Below are positions 44,639 to 52,398 of a DNA stretch of 64,000 bases, piece by piece (the stretch's first letter is position 1; each line of letters starts with the position of its first letter). The position numbers and the translations under genes are program-made. The notes below the pieces were generated by a model. That model was not told where the DNA came from and searched no databases. It saw nothing but the letters and a program-made list of their open reading frames with translations. The stretch is taken from positions 1-64,000 of the forward strand of contig SUYI01000012.1 in the NCBI GenBank assembly GCA_015060485.1, given 5' to 3'. The stretch comes from Prevotella sp. (GTDB lineage Bacteria; Bacteroidota; Bacteroidia; Bacteroidales; Bacteroidaceae).

Positions 44639-44820
44639 AAAACAAATACGTTGAAGCGTCCGCTGAATCTTGTCATCTGGAAATCTGCAAAATTTCATAA
44701 ACTCACAAGAGTAAGTAGATGGTTCACGCCCGAGGGCGTGGGCATTACTCGTTGAAGTGAGTTGGGTGTTTGCAGATACCTCAGATACATAAGCGAAGTA
44801 CTTGCTCACGTTTTTGTTTT
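44639..44820. repeat. 182-bp fold-back element with nested inverted repeats
   Basis: The ends pair at 12 of 13 positions (44639-44651 with 44808-44820). Inside, ATCTGCAAA (44683-44691) pairs with TTTGCAGAT (44769-44777), ACTCAC (44701-44706) with GTGAGT (44757-44762), GAGTAA (44710-44715) with TTACTC (44745-44750), and CACGCC (44725-44730) with GGCGTG (44735-44740) around CGAG. This could be a MITE-like element or a structured RNA. It fills most of the 285-nt gap before the T9SS cargo gene. Confidence 0.75.
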
Positions 44821-44866
44821 GTGCATTTCTAAACTAATTCAATAACAACTTAAATATGTAACAATA

Positions 44867-46183
44867 ATGAAAAAACAACTACTATTACTTTGTATTCCGT
44901 TATTTTCGCTTCCTGTTAGTGCGCAAACATATGTCGGGAACTTCCCGTCATCAAGCATTGACGTAATCCCCCGCGTGGTGTCCGATCAGAAAAGCACCTA
45001 CATTTGTACAAAAGATTATCATGACGGCTTTGTCGGTATAAACATTCTCGACGAGAATCTTGAAATGGTAAGGAACTTTGACGTGAAGGTTGCTAAATAT
45101 CAAGCAGGACAGAAACATGAGGAGCGCTCCCGTACACTCATTCTCGATGGTGCTTATTTCAGCTATTTCGGAACAGCTGAGACTTGGGAAGATGCGAAAG
45201 AAATCATAAAGGGAGTGGACTCGGGTGAGCTTGTCGATAGAACAGGCGAAGGACCCTTTCAGGGTTGGATGTATTCTGGCTGGATATTTACTAACCAGCT
45301 CTGGCCGGCACCTTCCAGATACTATGATTTCTATGTCATTGAAGATGGGGGTGGTAACACAAGGGCATCACGTAGGAGCGATGAGGACTATACAGGTATG
45401 TATCCGCGCTTTATCTTCGACTGGAATCCCGACACAAAGGAAGTAAGAAGACTAGATTTGTCGTATCGCGAAGGATACCAAGGAGAATGGAAAACCATTT
45501 CAGAAGAAAGTTGGCTGGATGGCGATGTAATAAGAACTCGTTTTGTGAATTACGACGATAATGCTGGTGCCGAGCAGCGTTTCTTTGTCACTCAGACACT
45601 TTTCAACGACGATGAAAATTTCGAAATTATTGCTCCAATTTACGACGAAAGCTACAGCAGGGTAGATGAAGGGGATCGCGACGGCGATGGCCAGACGGAC
45701 TACCGATATACCTACAATGGTGGAAGAATCGTCGGCTATTCGGTGATTTCAGAATATGGTAACTCCATTTGTACGTTTGACCCACCATCAGGTTATTATT
45801 TTTCAGGAATAGAAAGACTTGTAAAAATGAATGGCCACTATTACCTACTCATCTCTATGGGAAGTGATGAAGCAGGATGGTCTTATGGTTTCTATAAGAT
45901 TGACCATGAAACTAGTTCAGTTCAATACGTAAAGTCATTGGGAATGACCGTTTCACCTGCCATTGCCAATAAGAGTGAACTCATTACGGTAACGTTGGGC
46001 AAAGACAGTAATGCAAAAGAGATTAGGGTCGTCAACGCACAGGGACAAACAATAAAGAACATTCCAATAAAGGAAGGACAGAATACAGTTACTTTTAGTG
46101 CACAAGGACTGAGTCGGGGGTTGAATATTATCAATGCTCCAGATGGGAAGGGAATTGAAAGTAGCAAGATTATAATTAAGTAG
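44867..46183 (+). CDS. Secreted protein with type IX sorting-like C-terminus, function unknown
   Basis: This 438-residue protein starts with a signal peptide (KKQLLLLCIPLFSLPVSAQ). The body is rich in beta strands with DGDGQTDYRY, an acidic turn that may bind Ca2+ (EGDRDGDGQTD), and aromatic motifs. The C-terminal 75 residues (KEIRVVNAQGQTIKNIPI, then TVTFSAQGLSRGLNII) resemble a type A T9SS sorting domain, although the final IIIK is less typical. I do not recognise the main domain. It stands downstream of the fold-back element and a small broken gene follows 5 nt later. Confidence 0.7.
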   Translation: MKKQLLLLCIPLFSLPVSAQTYVGNFPSSSIDVIPRVVSDQKSTYICTKDYHDGFVGINILDENLEMVRNFDVKVAKYQAGQKHEERSRTLILDGAYFSYFGTAETWEDAKEIIKGVDSGELVDRTGEGPFQGWMYSGWIFTNQLWPAPSRYYDFYVIEDGGGNTRASRRSDEDYTGMYPRFIFDWNPDTKEVRRLDLSYREGYQGEWKTISEESWLDGDVIRTRFVNYDDNAGAEQRFFVTQTLFNDDENFEIIAPIYDESYSRVDEGDRDGDGQTDYRYTYNGGRIVGYSVISEYGNSICTFDPPSGYYFSGIERLVKMNGHYYLLISMGSDEAGWSYGFYKIDHETSSVQYVKSLGMTVSPAIANKSELITVTLGKDSNAKEIRVVNAQGQTIKNIPIKEGQNTVTFSAQGLSRGLNIINAPDGKGIESSKIIIK

Positions 46184-46188
46184 AAGAA

Positions 46189-46373
46189 ATGAAGAAATTG
46201 TTTATTTTGACATTTGCATTGCTAACGCTAGGGTTAAATGCTCAGGAATATTACACGAAGGAAGATGTAACCATTACCTTTCAGGCAAGACCATAGCCCC
46301 TACAAAAGCAAGTGGAGATATCATTATAAAGAATAATGGCAAGAAATCAGTCAAGTATTTCAATAAGAAGTAG
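46189..46373 (+). pseudogene. Broken small secreted-protein gene
   Basis: An ATG at 46189 opens a 35-residue reading frame with a clear signal peptide (KKLFILTFALLTLGLNAQ) and stops at 46294-46296. Just past it, another frame continues with plausible protein (SGDIIIKNNGKKSVKYFNKK) to a TAG at 46371-46373. This suggests a small frameshift near 46290 in an originally longer secreted protein. It could instead be a true 35-residue peptide; the context fits decay better. Confidence 0.5.
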
Positions 46374-46468
46374 CTAAAAAGACAAGGCGACATTTCTGTA
46401 CAATCCTACGAGGACAAACTGCGGGACGGCATTCTCAGTAATCCGCTATGAAGACTGATTATAGTAAG

Positions 46469-46500
46469 GCACTGCCCTGTTTTTCAGGGCGGTGCTTTTG
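46469..46500 (+). terminator. Terminator after the T9SS cargo region
   Basis: GCACTGCCCTG (46469-46479) pairs with CAGGGCGGTGC (46485-46495), with one G-T pair and a T5 loop, followed by TTTTGTTG. Confidence 0.8.
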
Positions 46501-46527
46501 TTGCCAGAATTTTTTTATTTTTCGTGT

Positions 46528-46618
46528 TTTTGCTACCATGCTACCACGGATCTTTCGGGATGCCTTTGTTTAAAGGGGCTCCCGCAGTGGTAGCAAGTAT
46601 GGTAGCATGGTAGCAAAA
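46528..46618. repeat. 19-bp inverted repeat of TGCTACCA words
   Basis: TTTTGCTACCATGCTACCA (46528-46546) is an exact inverted copy of 46600-46618; each arm contains the word GCTACCA twice. A third partial copy (GTGGTAGC) lies at 46587-46594. The loop is 53 nt. Confidence 0.75.
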
Positions 46619-46621
46619 GAC

Positions 46622-46735
46622 TCCGGACAGAATAAAAATTTCGTCCGACAGAATTTTCGTTTCGTCGGACAGAAATTTTTTTTCGTCGGACGGAATTTTT
46701 TTTTCGTCGGACGAAAATATTTTTTCTCTGGGAGT
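46622..46735. repeat. About five copies of a 22-bp minisatellite with phased T-tracts
   Basis: Units share the word TCGTCGGACAGAA followed by a run of T. The 22-bp period is two helical turns, so the T-tracts are in phase. The short ORFs across it are repeat translation, not genes. Confidence 0.75.
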
Positions 46736-46926
46736 AACTGAAGGAACACAAGTCACTGATTCCGTTTCTTTTATTTTCTTTTATTCTTTTCTGATCGCAG
46801 AAGTATAAAATAAACGCTGAAATGCAAGTGTTATACTTTAATTAAATAAAAAAATCGTAAATTCTCCCGTTTTTTGTTTGATTTACGTTATCTTTGACTA
46901 CCTTTGACTGCGTCGAAGGTACTCAC

Positions 46927-46950
46927 GTTCTTTGACCTAAAGGTGCAAAG
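46927..46950. repeat. 24-bp element shared with 54341-54364
   Basis: The core is CTTTGACCTAAAGGTGCAAAG, itself an imperfect palindrome. The complement of 54341-54364 matches 23 of 24 bases. Both copies lie between genes. Confidence 0.65.
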
Positions 46951-46982
46951 TGTGGCGTTGCAATCTAAAAAACCTAAATAAA

Positions 46983-47014
46983 TTTGGTTTTTTCCTCACT
47001 TAATCGTACCTTTG
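46983..47014 (+). promoter_or_regulatory. Promoter of the GH3-family gene
   Basis: TTTG at 46983-46986, 20 bp, TACCTTTG at 47007-47014, 25 bp before the ATG at 47040. Confidence 0.75.
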
Positions 47015-47039
47015 CACGTTGTATCAGACAACTACGCAA

Positions 47040-48581
47040 ATGAGCATCACAAGTTTAGTAAGACATATATTCACCTCGCGCATGCGGGAACTGGAAAAGC
47101 ACCAGAGCGGCGGCGAGGTGTTGCAGCGGGCTGTGCTGCGGCATCTGATAAGCCGCGCCAGGGACACGGAATACGGTTGTGAACACGGCTTTGCCACGAC
47201 GAGAAGCTACGACGACTTCGTCAGGATGAACCCGGTGAACAGCTATGAGGAGCTGAAGGGTCAGATAGACCGCATGCGCCGGGGCGAGCAGGACGTGCTG
47301 TGGCCGGGACGCGTCAGGTGGTATGCCAAGTCGAGCGGAACGACGAACGACAAGTCGAAGTTTATTCCCGTCAGCAGCGAGGGCCTTAAGAGGATTCATT
47401 ATGCAGGCGGACGCGACTCGGTGGCGCTCTACCTGCGCAACAACCCGCAGTCGAGGATGTTCGACGGGCGCGGACTGATTCTGGGTGGCAGCCATGCACC
47501 GAACTACAACGTGAAGGACTCGCTGGTGGGCGATCTCAGCGCCATCCTCATCGAAAACATCAACCCGCTGGTGAATCTGGTCCGAGTACCCAAGAAAGAG
47601 ACGGCGTTGCTTTCTGACTTTGAAGTGAAACGCGAGCGGATAGCCCGTGAGGCAATGACTAAAAATGTCACCAACATCAGTGGCGTGCCGTCGTGGATGC
47701 TCTCGGTGCTGAACTGTATGATGGAGCTGACGGGTAAGACGCATCTGGAGGAGGTGTGGCCGAACCTGGAAGTGTTCTTTCATGGTGGTGTGGCCTTTAC
47801 GCCGTATCGTAAGCAGTACGAACAGCTCATCACCACGCCCCGGATGCACTATATGGAGACGTATAATGCCAGCGAGGGCTTCTTTGGCATTCAGGACGAT
47901 CCGACGGACAAGGCTATGCTGCTCATGTTGGACTATGGGGTGTTCTACGAGTTCCTTGAAATGGGAAATGAAAGAAATGAAGGAAATGAAAGAAATGAAA
48001 GAAATGAAAGAAATGAAGGTATCGTTCCGCTGTGGGGCGTGGAGACGGGCAAGAACTACGCCATGCTGATTTCGACGTCGTGTGGACTGTGGCGCTACAT
48101 GATAGGCGACACGGTGCGGTTCACGTCTACAAATCCCTATAAATTCGTCATCTCCGGACGTACCAAGAGCTTTATCAATGCCTTTGGCGAAGAACTCATC
48201 GTCGACAATGCTGAACAGGGTCTGGCCTATGCTTGCGAGCAGACGGGTGCCGAAGTGCTGGAATATACGGCGGCGCCAGTCTTTATGGATGCAAATGCCA
48301 AGTGTCGCCACCAGTGGCTCATTGAATTCTCGAAGTCACCAAACGACCTGGCACAATTCGCCGACCTGCTGGACCGGAAACTGCAGGAGCTGAACAGCGA
48401 CTACGAGGCCAAGCGATATAAGGACATCACCCTGCAGCATCTGGAAATCGTCGAGGCCCGCAAAGGACTCTTCAACGACTGGCTGAAGTTGCGTGGGAAA
48501 TTGGGAGGCCAGCACAAGGTGCCCCGACTGAGCAATTCGCGTGAAAACATAGAACAGCTATTGCTGTTAAATGAGAAATGA
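47040..48581 (+). CDS. GH3 auxin-responsive-promoter family protein (acyl-adenylating)
   Basis: This 513-residue protein has GH3-family motifs of the adenylating superfamily: WYAKSSGTTNDKSKFIPV (phosphate-binding loop), MHYMETYNASEGFFGIQ and GLWRYMIGDTVRF. Plant GH3 enzymes conjugate amino acids to hormones; bacterial members are common in Bacteroidetes with unknown acceptors. A loop (about residues 309-326) is encoded by six 9-nt repeats that give NER/NEG units. The ATG at 47040 follows from the promoter. The stop overlaps the junction inverted repeat, and the lipoprotein gene follows. Confidence 0.9.
   Translation: MSITSLVRHIFTSRMRELEKHQSGGEVLQRAVLRHLISRARDTEYGCEHGFATTRSYDDFVRMNPVNSYEELKGQIDRMRRGEQDVLWPGRVRWYAKSSGTTNDKSKFIPVSSEGLKRIHYAGGRDSVALYLRNNPQSRMFDGRGLILGGSHAPNYNVKDSLVGDLSAILIENINPLVNLVRVPKKETALLSDFEVKRERIAREAMTKNVTNISGVPSWMLSVLNCMMELTGKTHLEEVWPNLEVFFHGGVAFTPYRKQYEQLITTPRMHYMETYNASEGFFGIQDDPTDKAMLLMLDYGVFYEFLEMGNERNEGNERNERNERNEGIVPLWGVETGKNYAMLISTSCGLWRYMIGDTVRFTSTNPYKFVISGRTKSFINAFGEELIVDNAEQGLAYACEQTGAEVLEYTAAPVFMDANAKCRHQWLIEFSKSPNDLAQFADLLDRKLQELNSDYEAKRYKDITLQHLEIVEARKGLFNDWLKLRGKLGGQHKVPRLSNSRENIEQLLLLNEK
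47964..48017 (+). repeat. Six in-frame 9-nt repeats in the GH3 gene
   Basis: Units of (A/G)GAAATGAA keep the frame and encode NER or NEG. Nine-base units can expand or shrink without a frameshift. Confidence 0.85.
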
Positions 48582-48731
48582 AAGAAATGAAAGAAATGAG
48601 AAATGTAAATGAAGAAATGAAGAAATGTTGTCATCCCATGAAGAGTACGGCTCGCCATAACAGCGTAGCCCATTTTCTCATCTCCCATTCCTCATTCCTT
48701 TCATTTCTTTCATTTCTTTCATTTCTCATTT
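48569..48731. repeat. 31-bp perfect inverted repeat across the GH3/lipoprotein junction
   Basis: 48569-48599 and 48701-48731 are exact inverted copies made of 9-nt GAAATGAAA-type words. The 101-nt loop holds the probable lipoprotein start codon at 48638. The left arm covers the GH3 stop and the right arm encodes part of the signal peptide. Confidence 0.85.
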
Positions 48732-50635
48732 CGGGCTGTGCCCGAATGGGCTCACCCGACGGAGGATGGTACGACGACGACCCGCCGCGTGTCATTGGTG
48801 CTACGCCAGCAGAAGGGGCAACCAATGTGACGGCTCAGAAGATAACCATTCAGTTTGACGAGTTTATCAAGCTGGCCGATGCTTCGCAGAATGTCATCGT
48901 GTCGCCTCCGCAATTGGAGATGCCCGAGATTAAGGCCGCCGGCAAGAGAATCATTGTGGAACTGAAGGACTCGCTGAAACCGAATACTACCTACACCATT
49001 GACTTCAGCGATGCCATCAGCGACAACAACGAGGGCAATCCGATGGGAAACTATACTTACACCTTCTCGACAGGCGAACAGATTGACACGTTCGAGGTGG
49101 CTGGATATGTGCTCGACGCATCGAATCTGGAACCCGTGAAAGGCATCAGCGTCGGTCTTTACAACAACCTGGCGGATTCTGTGTTCCGCAAAGAGCCCCT
49201 CATGCGTATTTCCCGGACTGACGGCACGGGACATTTCGTCATCAAAGGTGTGGCTCCCGGTGAATACCGCATCTATGCGTTGCAGGATGCAGACAACGAC
49301 TTCAAGTTCTCGCAGAAGAGCGAGATGATAGCTTTTTCGCACGAGATTCACAAGCCGTATGCAAAACCTGACATCCGGCAGGATACCATCTGGCGCGACA
49401 CACTGCACATCGATAACATTCTGCAGGTGCCTTATACGCATTTCTATCCGGACAACGTCGTGATGCTGGCCTTTCAGGAAGTTCAGACGGACCGCTATCT
49501 GCTGAAACAGCCAGACCGTACGGAGGCAAACCGCATGACACTCTATTTCAGCTATGGTAACGAACAGCTGCCAGTCATCAAGGGGTTTAACTTTGATGCC
49601 GACTCTGCTTTCGTATTGGAGGCAAGTCAAAAGCAGGATACGTTGACCTATTGGTTGCGCGACACCACCCTGATAAACCAGGATACGCTGGCACTGTCCT
49701 TGGAATACTTGATGACGGACAGCATGGGTGTGCTCGTCAGCCAGACGGATACGTTGGACGTTATTGCCAAGACGTCGTATGCCAAGCGAATGAAGGAGAA
49801 ACAAAAGGAATATGAAGAGTGGGAGAAAGAGCAGAAGAAGAAAAAGAAGCGCGACGAGCCTTACGACAGCATCTACCCCGTCAAACCGTTGGATGTGAAT
49901 ATCATTATCCCTGGGTCACTGAATCCTGCGAGCAAGATTTATTTCACGATACCAACGCCGCTCGAGAAGGCCGACACGTCGGCAATCCATCTTTATTCCA
50001 AGATAGACTCGCTGTGGTACCGCTCTCCTTATGAATTCCGGCAACTGGACGGGGTCAAGCGTCGCTTCGAACTGGTGGCGGAATGGCATCCGGAAACGGA
50101 ATACAGCCTGGAGATTGACTCGGCAGCATTTGTCGATATCTATGGGCTGGCCTCGGAGGAGATGAAAAAGGGTATCAAGGCTAAGCCACTCGACGATTTT
50201 GGTTCACTGGTGTTCCGTTTAAGTGGTGTACGCGACACAGGCATCGTGGTACAGCTATTGGGCAAGGACGACAAGTGCCTGCGCCAGGTCAGGGCAAGTG
50301 CCAATGGCGAGGCGGCTTTCTTCTACCTCGATCCTAATAAGTATTATGCACGTGCCTTTGTCGACCGCAACGGCAATAACATCTGGGATACGGGTGAGTA
50401 CGATCTCGATCAACAGCCAGAAGAGGTTTACTATTTCTCGGAGGAAATCGAGAGCAAGGCCAAGTGGGACATCACGAAACAATGGAACTTGGTTGCCAAG
50501 CCCCGCAACCGGCAGAAACCTGGTGCGCTGATCAAGCAGAAAGGTGATAAAGAAAAGAAGAAACTGACGAACCGTAATGCAGAACGTGCCCGTCAGTTGG
50601 GTATAGAATATGTCAAGAAGGAATTAGTGAAGTAA
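48638..50635 (+). CDS. Ig-like (Big_5) lipoprotein
   Basis: The protein has 665 residues from the ATG at 48638; an ATG at 48578 overlapping the GH3 stop is possible but would be encoded wholly by repeats. A lipoprotein signal ends at LISGC, with Cys34 the lipidated residue; its hydrophobic core is four SFL units encoded by 9-nt repeats. A Big_5 Ig-like domain follows (PPRVIGATPAEGATNVTAQ, KPNTTYTIDFSDAI), then a carboxypeptidase-regulatory-like domain (GYVLDASNLEPVKGISVGL) and beta-rich regions. The function is unknown; it is likely in the outer membrane. A DUF3108 gene follows 7 nt later. Confidence 0.85.
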   Translation: MKSTARHNSVAHFLISHSSFLSFLSFLSFLISGCARMGSPDGGWYDDDPPRVIGATPAEGATNVTAQKITIQFDEFIKLADASQNVIVSPPQLEMPEIKAAGKRIIVELKDSLKPNTTYTIDFSDAISDNNEGNPMGNYTYTFSTGEQIDTFEVAGYVLDASNLEPVKGISVGLYNNLADSVFRKEPLMRISRTDGTGHFVIKGVAPGEYRIYALQDADNDFKFSQKSEMIAFSHEIHKPYAKPDIRQDTIWRDTLHIDNILQVPYTHFYPDNVVMLAFQEVQTDRYLLKQPDRTEANRMTLYFSYGNEQLPVIKGFNFDADSAFVLEASQKQDTLTYWLRDTTLINQDTLALSLEYLMTDSMGVLVSQTDTLDVIAKTSYAKRMKEKQKEYEEWEKEQKKKKKRDEPYDSIYPVKPLDVNIIIPGSLNPASKIYFTIPTPLEKADTSAIHLYSKIDSLWYRSPYEFRQLDGVKRRFELVAEWHPETEYSLEIDSAAFVDIYGLASEEMKKGIKAKPLDDFGSLVFRLSGVRDTGIVVQLLGKDDKCLRQVRASANGEAAFFYLDPNKYYARAFVDRNGNNIWDTGEYDLDQQPEEVYYFSEEIESKAKWDITKQWNLVAKPRNRQKPGALIKQKGDKEKKKLTNRNAERARQLGIEYVKKELVK

Positions 50636-50642
50636 TATATCG

Positions 50643-51494
50643 ATGGAAATGAATAATACAATGAGAAAAAACTGGGGAAAAAGCTTGGTAAAAGGTATTT
50701 TACTTTTTTACCTTTTTACTTTTTTACCTTTAAATATCAGTGCTCAGTGTGGCATAGAGAATACTGCTTTCAAGTCGGGTGAATTCCTTAGCTACGACCT
50801 CTACTTCAACTGGAAGTTCGTCTGGGTGAAGGTCGGAACGGCCTCCATGTCTACCGTTCAGTCGAGATACAAAGGGCAGAAGGCCTTTCGCAGCAGCTTA
50901 ATTACACGCGGCAACGACCAGCTGGACAATGTGTTTGTGATGCGCGACACGCTGTTGTGCTATACCGATATGGATATTTCACCGCTCTATTTCCGCAAAG
51001 GAGCACGTGAGGGCGATCGCTACTATGTAGACGAGCTGTGGTATAGCTATCCCGGGTCGAATTGTCATCTGAAGATGCACCGCATTGACGCCGATGGCGA
51101 GGAGCGCTGGAAGGAGGCCGAGTATAAGGACTGCATCTACGACATGATGAGCATCTTTTTACGAGCCCGTAATTTTGATGCCAACAAGCTGAAAGTTGGC
51201 GAGAACATTCCCATGCCCATCAGCGACGCCAAGCGTCTGACGAACTCGTGGCTGAAGTATACGGGTAAGACTACGCTGAAGATGAAGAACAATAACGACA
51301 AGTACCGCTGTCTGGTCTTTTCGTTCATAGAGCGCGAGGACGGCAAGAACCACGAACTCATCCGTTTCTACATTACCGACGACAAGAACCACATGCCGGT
51401 CCGTCTCGACATGTTCCTCTCGTTTGGTTCTGCCAAGGCCTATCTGTCGGGCTATAAAGGATTGCGTAACCCCATGGAATCGAAAGAGAAATAA
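50643..51494 (+). CDS. DUF3108 family exported protein
   Basis: This 283-residue protein has a signal peptide whose core (ILLFYLFTFLPL) is encoded by a TTTTTAC-type repeat at about 50697-50733, then a DUF3108 domain: FKSGEFLSYDLYFNWKFVWV and the later YKDCIYDMMSIFLRAR and VLSF-like strand (CLVFSFIEREDGK). The family has a lipid-carrier-like beta fold in the periplasm; its ligand is unknown. It is 7 nt downstream of the lipoprotein gene and so is co-transcribed. The end has no sorting domain. Confidence 0.85.
   Translation: MEMNNTMRKNWGKSLVKGILLFYLFTFLPLNISAQCGIENTAFKSGEFLSYDLYFNWKFVWVKVGTASMSTVQSRYKGQKAFRSSLITRGNDQLDNVFVMRDTLLCYTDMDISPLYFRKGAREGDRYYVDELWYSYPGSNCHLKMHRIDADGEERWKEAEYKDCIYDMMSIFLRARNFDANKLKVGENIPMPISDAKRLTNSWLKYTGKTTLKMKNNNDKYRCLVFSFIEREDGKNHELIRFYITDDKNHMPVRLDMFLSFGSAKAYLSGYKGLRNPMESKEK
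50697..50733 (+). repeat. 7-nt repeat coding the DUF3108 signal peptide core
   Basis: The words TTTTTAC and TTTTTACC recur about four times and are read in frame as hydrophobic residues. Confidence 0.6.
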
Positions 51495-51519
51495 GAATTA
51501 ACGATTAGCTGCTGCCAAG

Positions 51520-52368
51520 ATGATTCCCAGAACCGAAGCAATGACAGAGAAGATGGAGGCCTTTACCGATGCCGGCCTCTACGAACAGGATGAATTCATC
51601 GACTTCCTGCCCGAAGGACATGTATATCTCTATCGCGGACAGTACCAGCTGCTGCCCGTCAGCAACCTCATAGGTTATTTCTTCGAACCGTTTGACGGAC
51701 AGCGTGCCGCTCTTCGTCGTCAGGAACGTTACGGTATTCCTGCCGAACAGACACTCCGCGAATGGAAACGGGTGGGCTGCATGGCCAGCGAGGTAGGTAC
51801 TTTCCTGCATGAACAGACGGAGAACTATTTTAAGAACGGACGCTTCGAAACCCGTTACGTGTTCCGTTACGAGGGTGAAAGTGAAGAAGTCTGCGTGGAG
51901 CCTGAACGTCAGCATTTCATGCGTTTCGTCAACGACTATCATATCCGTCCTTACCGTCAGGAGTGGCCCGTCTATGATGTGGACCTGAATATCGCAGGAA
52001 CCATCGATATGATATGCCGTGATGACGATGGTCAGTTCGTCATCTACGACTGGAAGCGCAGCCGTAAGGTGGTCGACGATGACGGACGCCCCGTTGTGAC
52101 GGGCTTTGGTGGTAAGATGTCGATGAACGGCATCAGTGTGCCCGACACGGCGTACTATCATTATTGTCTTCAACAGAACCTGTATCGCTATATGCTTCAG
52201 CAGAACTACGGCATTCGGGTGAAGGCACTGAATCTGGTGGTGCTCTGCGCCGATTACGACAACTATCGGCAGGTTCCAGTTCCCCTTATGGATGATGTGA
52301 TAGCGCGGATTGTCAGTATTTGTAATGAACGAGACTTAGGACACAGTCTGATCAAGGATCAGAAATGA
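51520..52368 (+). CDS. PD-(D/E)XK (RecB-family) nuclease-like protein
   Basis: This 282-residue protein has the RecB-type nuclease layout: VGTFLHEQTENYF (helix with His/Glu), IAGTIDMICRDDDG (Asp), VIYDWKRS (D-x-K) and QQNLYRYMLQQNYG (the Q-x-x-x-Y helix). These residues bind metal and cut DNA. A substrate is not evident. It may act in repair or in mobile-DNA defence. The gene lies 25 nt after the DUF3108 gene and 30 nt before an ABC ATPase gene; repeats of GAAATGAA type follow its stop. Confidence 0.8.
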   Translation: MIPRTEAMTEKMEAFTDAGLYEQDEFIDFLPEGHVYLYRGQYQLLPVSNLIGYFFEPFDGQRAALRRQERYGIPAEQTLREWKRVGCMASEVGTFLHEQTENYFKNGRFETRYVFRYEGESEEVCVEPERQHFMRFVNDYHIRPYRQEWPVYDVDLNIAGTIDMICRDDDGQFVIYDWKRSRKVVDDDGRPVVTGFGGKMSMNGISVPDTAYYHYCLQQNLYRYMLQQNYGIRVKALNLVVLCADYDNYRQVPVPLMDDVIARIVSICNERDLGHSLIKDQK

Positions 52369-52398
52369 AAGAAATGAATGAAATGAAAGAAGTGTGAA

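Noticed and set aside
44600..44809. 69-residue minus-strand open frame in the gap before the T9SS cargo gene
   Set aside because: It lies wholly in the nested fold-back element; no coding signal apart from being open.
46533..46751. 72-residue minus-strand open frame across the minisatellite
   Set aside because: It is translation of the 22-bp repeats.
47055..48311. 418-residue open frame antisense to the GH3 gene
   Set aside because: It is an antisense shadow; its ISFISFISF run is only the complement of the 9-nt repeats.
52369..52398. Cobalamin riboswitch upstream of the ABC ATPase
   Set aside because: The gap is only 30 nt and holds simple repeats; no riboswitch-like segment was seen.
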